Assembly: GCA_016764535.1 (NCBI GenBank)
Contig: JAESRR010000189.1
Location: forward strand, 1-11,494
Reading direction: 5' to 3'
Origin: Cohaesibacteraceae bacterium
Lineage (GTDB): Bacteria > Pseudomonadota > Alphaproteobacteria > Rhizobiales > Cohaesibacteraceae
Length of the DNA: 11,494 nt
Shown here: positions 7,443 through 11,494 of the stretch, in pieces
How positions within the stretch are numbered: the first letter of the stretch is position 1
How the letters are laid out: each line of letters starts with the position of its first letter
The notes under the pieces: generated by a model
What the model was told of the DNA's origin: nothing
Seen by the model: the letters and a program-made list of their open reading frames with translations, nothing else
The model's database searches: none
Translations under genes and position numbers: made by a program

Positions 7443-7478
7443 TCTACTATAAGGACCAATGGTCCATTTTTCTACTAT
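7443..7478 (-). promoter_or_regulatory. putative rdhA promoter with operator palindrome and flanking direct repeats
   Basis: A perfect 13-base inverted repeat, GGACCA-A-TGGTCC, lies at 7453-7465. It is bracketed by two copies of TCTACTAT (7443-7450 and 7471-7478, 28 bases start to start). On the minus strand a -10-like TATAGT (7451-7446) sits just beside the palindrome, about 38 bases before the proposed ATG at 7408; no good -35 is visible. A palindrome occupying the spacer of a poor promoter is a plausible operator for the neighbouring IclR or LysR regulator. The repeats are directly visible; their function is inferred. Confidence 0.5.
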
Positions 7479-7646
7479 GAAGTCGAGCTTCTTCCTTTGG
7501 CGCAGCCGCGCAATTCATTCCTGCGATGTATTTTGAAGTTGGTGGTGGTCAGTTTGGTTACATTCGAATCTACGCAAGCTTGTAAAATCTCATATATTAT
7601 CAATAAGATCAGCGGATTAGACCAATAAAACCGGTTTTCGCCAACA

Positions 7647-8516
7647 CTAGGGCCAATACAACCTGATCGGATTTGCCACCAACAATTTGTGTTGCAATTC
7701 TACAGTTTCAGCAATGCGAGGAATTACATCCACAAGCACACCTTCATTAGGCACATGTGACTTCATGTTTGGATGTGGCCAATCAGTGCCCCAAAGCACG
7801 CGGTCTGGAAACTGCTCAACCAGCGTTTTTGCAAACGGCACGACATCATCATAATTGGGGCCCTTGATTGTCAGTCGTTCTGGACAGGAAACCTTGGTCC
7901 AGATATTTGGGTTGGCTGATAGAAAAGAGGTGAACAGGCGAAAGCTCTCGTCATCAACGCCTTTGGAAATATCTGGCCGTCCCATGTGGTCGACGACAAT
8001 TGTTGTAGGGAGTTGTTTCAGAAACGGGATCAATTCTTCAAGGTCAGGAGCCTCAAAATAAACGACGATGTGCCAGCCCAGCTTTGCGATCCGATGAGCT
8101 ATGCCAAGGAAGACCTCTTTGGGTGTCGCGTCAACCAGACGCTTTACAAAGTTAAATCGAACAGCACGGACACCAGCCTTGTCCATTTCTCCAAGCTCCT
8201 GGTCTGAAATGTCGGGCGATACTATCGCGACGCCCCGAGCCATATTATTGGAGTGATGCAGGGCATCCAACAAGGCGTCATTGTTTTGGCCATGACACGA
8301 TGCCTGAACGATCACATTCCGCTCAAACCCAAGAAAATCGCGCAGTTCAAACAGCTTTTCTTTTGGCGCATCACACGGCGTATATTTGCGTTCCGCGGCA
8401 TAGGGGAAATGATCCGCTGGACCAAAAACATGGCAATGAGCGTCAACCGCGCCCGCCGGTACTTTGAAAGTCGGCCTTTGCGGGTTTGGGTGGTATGGCA
8501 GGTAATCGGGGTCCAT
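7647..8516 (-). CDS. ligI: 2-pyrone-4,6-dicarboxylate hydrolase (LigI-type amidohydrolase, 289 aa)
   Basis: LigI reversibly hydrolyses 2-pyrone-4,6-dicarboxylate (PDC) to 4-oxalomesaconate in protocatechuate/gallate 4,5-cleavage. It belongs to the amidohydrolase superfamily and, unusually, needs no metal. The protein follows LigI of Sphingobium SYK-6 along its length: D-A-H-C-H-V-F-G (H27 and H29), N-V-I-V-Q-A-S-C-H-G, R-F-N-F-V-K-R-L-V-D (substrate-binding arginines), V-V-D-H-M-G-R-P-D (H177), G-T-D-W-P-H-P-N-M (D245) and the N-P-I-R-L-Y-W end. These residues keep the order and spacing of H31, H33, H180 and D248 in LigI (from memory). Two starts exist, 8534 and 8516; the second has AAGG about eight bases upstream and is chosen. 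From 8534 the gap to galD would be only six bases. It is the last gene of the four-gene lower-pathway run and is followed by a 238-base gap before the dehalogenase. Confidence 0.93.
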   Translation of the reverse strand: MDPDYLPYHPNPQRPTFKVPAGAVDAHCHVFGPADHFPYAAERKYTPCDAPKEKLFELRDFLGFERNVIVQASCHGQNNDALLDALHHSNNMARGVAIVSPDISDQELGEMDKAGVRAVRFNFVKRLVDATPKEVFLGIAHRIAKLGWHIVVYFEAPDLEELIPFLKQLPTTIVVDHMGRPDISKGVDDESFRLFTSFLSANPNIWTKVSCPERLTIKGPNYDDVVPFAKTLVEQFPDRVLWGTDWPHPNMKSHVPNEGVLVDVIPRIAETVELQHKLLVANPIRLYWP

Positions 8517-8540
8517 ATGTTTAACCTTAAACATGTTCAG

Positions 8541-9596
8541 TTACGACGCAAAGATTACGCCATCGAAGAGCTTGCGAGCGGTGCGCAGAATAGCCGCGCT
8601 TTTCACATGGCCTTCATCGTTTGTTTTTACGACGATTGTCGTCTCACCAATAGGATGCCCAATAGACAGTGTTTTTGTCGATCCATCCGGGATGTTGGCT
8701 AACGCATGGGCAGGCGAATTGGGTAACAAACAAGCTGTTGCTACACTTAATGCACCCAACACGCCGATTGAAGCGTGACAACGGCGAGGGATGAATGTCC
8801 GTGTCGAAATGCAACCGCCAGACATGGCAGCACTCACCATACTCATCTTGGGCACTGTCTTATCGCTAACGTCGCCCAAACTCATCATGGGACCTGCTTG
8901 CAGGCGAATGCTTTCCAGTTTTTTGCGCAAGTTCATGTTGGCATCCAGCTCTTCGCGTGTCTCTGTGCCTGATATGCCCATATCGCTGGCGCGGATTACA
9001 ACGCATGGCATGCCATTGTCGATCAACGTAGCGTCAACACCATCGATAATGTCAACCTGGTTGCTGGTCGGCAGTAGAGCACCACATGTTGATCCTGCCG
9101 TATTCTGAAACTCAAGCGGAATAGCAGCGGATGTTCCAGGGACACCGTCAATCCTGGCATCGCCCCGATACGTTACATGGTCATCGTGCGTCTGCACAGT
9201 TGCGACAGCGGATTGACCGGTGTTCTCCATGAAAATTGCTATGCGCGTTTGCCTTTTATGCGCCGACACCAATCCGCGCTCAATCGCAAACGGTCCGACG
9301 CCCGCGAGAAGGTTTCCGCAGTTTTGTGCATCCGAAACTGTTTGGCGGTCAACGGCCACTTGCAAGAATAGATAATCGACGTCGATGCCCGCCCGGCTTG
9401 ATTTCTGGACAATGGCGACCTTCGAGGTTAAGGGATCTGCACCCCCCATCCCGTCAATCTGGCGAAGATCTGGTGAGCCCATAATTGAAAGCAAAAATGC
9501 ATCTCTTTCATGCGGATCGTTTGGCAAATCGCCGGCCAGAAAAAAGCCACCTTTAGATGTACCGCCTCGCATCCACATGCACGGCGCACTAGACAT
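8541..9596 (-). CDS. galD: 4-oxalomesaconate tautomerase (GalD/LigU-type, PrpF fold, 351 aa)
   Basis: The enzyme interconverts tautomers/isomers of 4-oxalomesaconate so that the hydratase can act. It belongs to the PrpF branch of the diaminopimelate-epimerase fold. Matches to Pseudomonas putida GalD run throughout: M-R-G-G-T-S-K-G at the N terminus, [21 protein letters not shown] (K59), D-Y-L-F-x-[12 protein letters not shown] (C93), the second half with [16 protein letters not shown], and [13 protein letters not shown]59 and C93 are 34 residues apart, as are the K66/C100 pair I recall for LigU. GalD (keto-enol tautomerase) and LigU (1,3-allylic isomerase) are related and their reactions cannot be separated by eye; the whole-length resemblance favours GalD. 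The start overlaps the end of the aldolase gene in ATGTCTAG, eight bases, a coupling arrangement. Confidence 0.9.
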   Translation of the reverse strand: MSSAPCMWMRGGTSKGGFFLAGDLPNDPHERDAFLLSIMGSPDLRQIDGMGGADPLTSKVAIVQKSSRAGIDVDYLFLQVAVDRQTVSDAQNCGNLLAGVGPFAIERGLVSAHKRQTRIAIFMENTGQSAVATVQTHDDHVTYRGDARIDGVPGTSAAIPLEFQNTAGSTCGALLPTSNQVDIIDGVDATLIDNGMPCVVIRASDMGISGTETREELDANMNLRKKLESIRLQAGPMMSLGDVSDKTVPKMSMVSAAMSGGCISTRTFIPRRCHASIGVLGALSVATACLLPNSPAHALANIPDGSTKTLSIGHPIGETTIVVKTNDEGHVKSAAILRTARKLFDGVIFAS

Positions 9597-10269
9597 ATTT
9601 TAGACCGAATTTTTCAAGACGCTCGCGCATTTTGTACATATCAAGCCCGAGTTCGCCGCCAGCGAGGCGTTTTCGTTTTTCTTCCTCAAGGTCAACTCGT
9701 GCCTGAGCTTTTTTCAGTACTTGTTCCGCTTCTTCACGTTGAACAACACACACACCGTCATCGTCGGCAACAATAATATCTCCCGGGTTTACCCTCGCTC
9801 CCGCGCAAACCACCGGCACATTCACCGAACCAGGTGTCTCCTTGATGGTGCCTTGTGCACACACTGTTTTCGACCAAACCGGAAAACCCATTTCGGTCAA
9901 ATCCCTGATGTCTCTCACGCCCGCGTCGATGATAAGGCCAACGCCGCCGTGCGCTTGCAATGAAGTCGCCAGAAGATCGCCAAAATACCCGGCGTCTGAT
10001 GGCGAAGTGGTCGCCAAAACAAGAATGTCTCCAGGCTGAATTTGTTCTATCGCTACATGCACCATCCAATTGTCACACGGCGGCGAAAGGATTGTCACTG
10101 CCGATGCGCCCACCGATGCACCGGTGTAGATTGGTCGCATATATGAGGCCAGCAGACCTTTGCGTCCCTGAGCTTCATGGACAGTTGCAACGCCGCATTT
10201 CCCCAGGGCTTTAATGACTGCCGGGTCTGCCCGTTCTATATTTTGAACAACTACATTTTGGCTCACCAT
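9589..10269 (-). CDS. galC: 4-carboxy-4-hydroxy-2-oxoadipate aldolase (GalC/LigK-type, RraA fold, 226 aa)
   Basis: The aldolase splits 4-carboxy-4-hydroxy-2-oxoadipate into pyruvate and oxaloacetate, the last step of 4,5-cleavage; it is a divalent-metal class II pyruvate aldolase of the RraA-like fold. Signature parts are A-T-V-H-E-A-Q-G-R (about 28-36), the M-R-P-I-Y segment, G-D-L-L-A-T-S (97-103), the substrate/metal pair in D-A-G-V-R-D (R119, D120), [15 protein letters not shown], and [11 protein letters not shown]. Length and the ending G-E-L-G-L-D-M-Y fit LigK/GalC. The ATG at 10269 is preferred because it forms TAATG with the stop of the hydratase gene; an in-frame ATG at 10287 would add six residues (MSGRTI) with deeper overlap. 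Family members can also decarboxylate oxaloacetate. Close coupling with both neighbours supports one operon. Confidence 0.92.
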   Translation of the reverse strand: MVSQNVVVQNIERADPAVIKALGKCGVATVHEAQGRKGLLASYMRPIYTGASVGASAVTILSPPCDNWMVHVAIEQIQPGDILVLATTSPSDAGYFGDLLATSLQAHGGVGLIIDAGVRDIRDLTEMGFPVWSKTVCAQGTIKETPGSVNVPVVCAGARVNPGDIIVADDDGVCVVQREEAEQVLKKAQARVDLEEEKRKRLAGGELGLDMYKMRERLEKFGLKYV

Positions 10270-11003
10270 TATAGTTCGTCCCGACATATTGGGAATACGG
10301 TTTCAAAACCCTCGGCATATTTAGCAGGTCGCCCACCAGACATGCCACCGGAATTTCTGCGAAAATGGTTGCCCCTGTTTTCTGCAACATTGGTGTAATA
10401 GTTCCAAAGGTGCTCCTGGCCCTGCATGCACTCGATGGCGGCGCGCTTTTTATCCCATACCTCGGTTATGTCCAGGAAGACGTCTGGCTTCCAGCCCATT
10501 TGTTCTGTTTGGTGCGGTTCAAAAAGATATAGCTGAGGAGCTCCAAGAACCTTTTCACCCGGATTATGGCCCCACGCTTGTGCAATCATACGGGTCTCAA
10601 GCGCTATCTGTGTCATATGCATGTGGTCGGTATTATATTGATCATATTTGGAATGTGACATCATGAAGTCTGGCTGAACTTTTCGAATAAGGTCTACAAT
10701 TTTGTACTTGGCATCACGATCAAATTCTAACGGATAATCCCCAAGATCAAAAAACTGAATGTCGTGTACGTCTAAAGCGGCTGCAGCGTTTTCTGCCTCA
10801 TTCCGACGCGTTGATTTAACTTTATCAAGCGTCATACCCTCTTGCTTCCAAAGCTTGGCAGACTCGCCACGTTCGCCAAATGACATGCAAGCCACCGTCA
10901 CGTCATAACCCAGCTTTTGATGTAGTGCGATTGCCCCACCACAACGCCAGACAAAATCGGCAGCATGGGCGCTCAATATCAGAGCTGTCTTGTTCACTGG
11001 CAT
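10269..11003 (-). CDS. galB: 4-oxalomesaconate hydratase (GalB-type, PIG-L fold, 244 aa)
   Basis: GalB adds water to 4-oxalomesaconate to give 4-carboxy-4-hydroxy-2-oxoadipate; it is a zinc enzyme of the PIG-L/LmbE deacetylase-like fold, unrelated to the amidohydrolase-type LigJ. The protein matches P. putida GalB closely: [10 protein letters not shown] (H13 and D16, replacing the usual HPDD), [20 protein letters not shown] (H127, third zinc ligand), [17 protein letters not shown] and the very typical [12 protein letters not shown] start at 11060 in the same frame would add 19 residues with no family resemblance and would lie across the operator palindrome; the ATG at 11003 has GGAGCGGG just upstream and is chosen. 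It is the first gene of the run and its stop overlaps the aldolase start (TAATG). Confidence 0.93.
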   Translation of the reverse strand: MPVNKTALILSAHAADFVWRCGGAIALHQKLGYDVTVACMSFGERGESAKLWKQEGMTLDKVKSTRRNEAENAAAALDVHDIQFFDLGDYPLEFDRDAKYKIVDLIRKVQPDFMMSHSKYDQYNTDHMHMTQIALETRMIAQAWGHNPGEKVLGAPQLYLFEPHQTEQMGWKPDVFLDITEVWDKKRAAIECMQGQEHLWNYYTNVAENRGNHFRRNSGGMSGGRPAKYAEGFETVFPICRDEL

Positions 11004-11056
11004 ATTCCCGCTCCGTTCAAATGTGGACCCAGTATCGTCTAAATGCGAACAAACGA

Positions 11057-11098
11057 CCATTTCAAATGGCTGTCTATTATATAAGTTTTTGCTATAGT
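11057..11098. promoter_or_regulatory. divergent galB / lysR promoter region with palindrome
   Basis: A perfect 13-base inverted repeat, CCATTT-C-AAATGG, lies at 11057-11069. On the minus strand a consensus -10, TATAAT (11081-11076), points towards galB. Transcription would start about where the palindrome begins, so a protein bound there should block or pause it. On the plus strand TATAGT (11093-11098) is a possible -10 for the LysR gene at 11133. The minus-strand -10 context TATAATAGAC closely matches TATAGTAGAC upstream of the dehalogenase, hinting at shared control. The sequences are visible; promoter function is inferred. Confidence 0.5.
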
Positions 11099-11132
11099 CT
11101 ATCTGGCATCAACGGCGAAAAAGGAGCTCTTT

Positions 11133-11494
11133 GTGTTTGGCGGAAAGATCAATCTGAGACATTTGCGTGCGTTTTGTTCGGTTGCAACGCATCGAAATAT
11201 TTCAGTAGCCTCCAAAGAGGTTTTCTTATCACAGCCAGCCATTACGCAAGCCATTGCCAAACTTGAAAAACTCACAGGCACATTGCTTTTTGATCGCCGC
11301 AGCAACGGCATGTTTTTGTCGGATACGGGTGAGATTTTTTTCAATCGGGGAGCGCGGGCGCTTAAATATATTGAGCAGGGTGCCAGGCTAACGACCAAAC
11401 ATGCGCAGGGCACGGAGAAAACGCGACAGCCCTCTTCCTGGTCGCGATTCGATCAGCTCATCACATCGTCTCAACTGCGAGCGTTGCTTGCAGT
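11133..11494 (+). CDS. LysR-family transcriptional regulator, N-terminal part (runs off window)
   Basis: The gene begins at GTG 11133, with AAGGAG (11121-11126) six bases upstream, and stays open for 120 codons to the window edge. Residues 7-80 are a LysR winged helix: INLRHLRAFCSVA, the recognition helix region in FLSQPAITQAIAKLE, then G-T-L-L-F-D-R-R-S-N-G-M-F-L-S-D-T-G. A polar linker of about 25 residues follows. Just before the edge a second unit appears to start, L-I-T-S-S-Q-L-R-A-L-L-A, which lines up with the opening of the first helix. LysR proteins with two tandem helix-turn-helix units exist in alphaproteobacteria (recollection), and this looks like one. The gene is divergent from galB, the classic position for a LysR regulator controlling the operon beside it; the inducer may be a pathway intermediate. 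Confidence 0.85.
   Translation, partial: MFGGKINLRHLRAFCSVATHRNISVASKEVFLSQPAITQAIAKLEKLTGTLLFDRRSNGMFLSDTGEIFFNRGARALKYIEQGARLTTKHAQGTEKTRQPSSWSRFDQLITSSQLRALLA

Noticed and set aside
7627..7638. AAAACCGGTTTT, a perfect 12-base palindrome just after ligI
   Set aside because: It has no loop, and no U-run follows on the minus strand, so it is not a convincing terminator. It may be chance or a weak binding site.
7479..7646. Remainder of the gap between ligI and the dehalogenase promoter region
   Set aside because: It is AT-rich and non-coding by eye. The frame that crosses it on the plus strand lies mostly antisense to the dehalogenase gene and has no recognisable content.

Overview
The window looks like an accessory region of an alphaproteobacterium. 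This is inferred from protein resemblance and moderate base composition, not proven. The left third is a patchwork of small genes and broken mobile DNA. The right two thirds is an ordered aromatic-catabolism cluster, nearly all on the minus strand, with regulators at both ends.

Left part (1-3237): a rho-independent terminator ends an unseen upstream gene. It is followed by a small secreted protein (86-418), an AT-rich orphan immunity protein of the Imm11/DUF1629 type (496-1104), a small two-helix membrane protein read from a TTG start (1169-1672, minus) and a zinc-ribbon protein (1759-2025, minus). Divergent from these is a phage relic: a 38-residue ORF overlapping a phage terminase large-subunit gene. 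That gene keeps only its ATPase half and runs into the 3' end of an IS3-type transposase, which is itself frameshifted.

Right part (3348-11494): reading the minus strand from right to left, the order is galB-type 4-oxalomesaconate hydratase, galC/ligK-type aldolase, galD-type 4-oxalomesaconate tautomerase and ligI-type 2-pyrone-4,6-dicarboxylate (PDC) hydrolase. These four overlap or nearly touch. After a 238-base gap come a large self-sufficient reductive dehalogenase and an IclR-family regulator. Divergent from galB, a LysR-family regulator starts at 11133 and leaves the window; its sequence suggests two tandem winged-helix domains.

Together LigI, GalD, GalB and GalC convert PDC through 4-oxalomesaconate and 4-carboxy-4-hydroxy-2-oxoadipate to pyruvate and oxaloacetate. 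This is the lower part of protocatechuate/gallate 4,5-cleavage. The dehalogenase is a cytoplasmic, non-respiratory type. It joins a corrinoid/2x[4Fe-4S] module to a flavin/NAD(P)H/[2Fe-2S] reductase, and its active-site residues sit at exactly the spacing of the characterised enzyme NpRdhA. The simplest reading is a halo-aromatic acid degradation island: halogen removal from a halogenated hydroxybenzoate-like compound, with the carbon skeleton going to central metabolism. The ring-cleavage dioxygenase and any ring hydroxylase or transporter are not in the window. The link between dehalogenation and the lower pathway is therefore inference from gene order.
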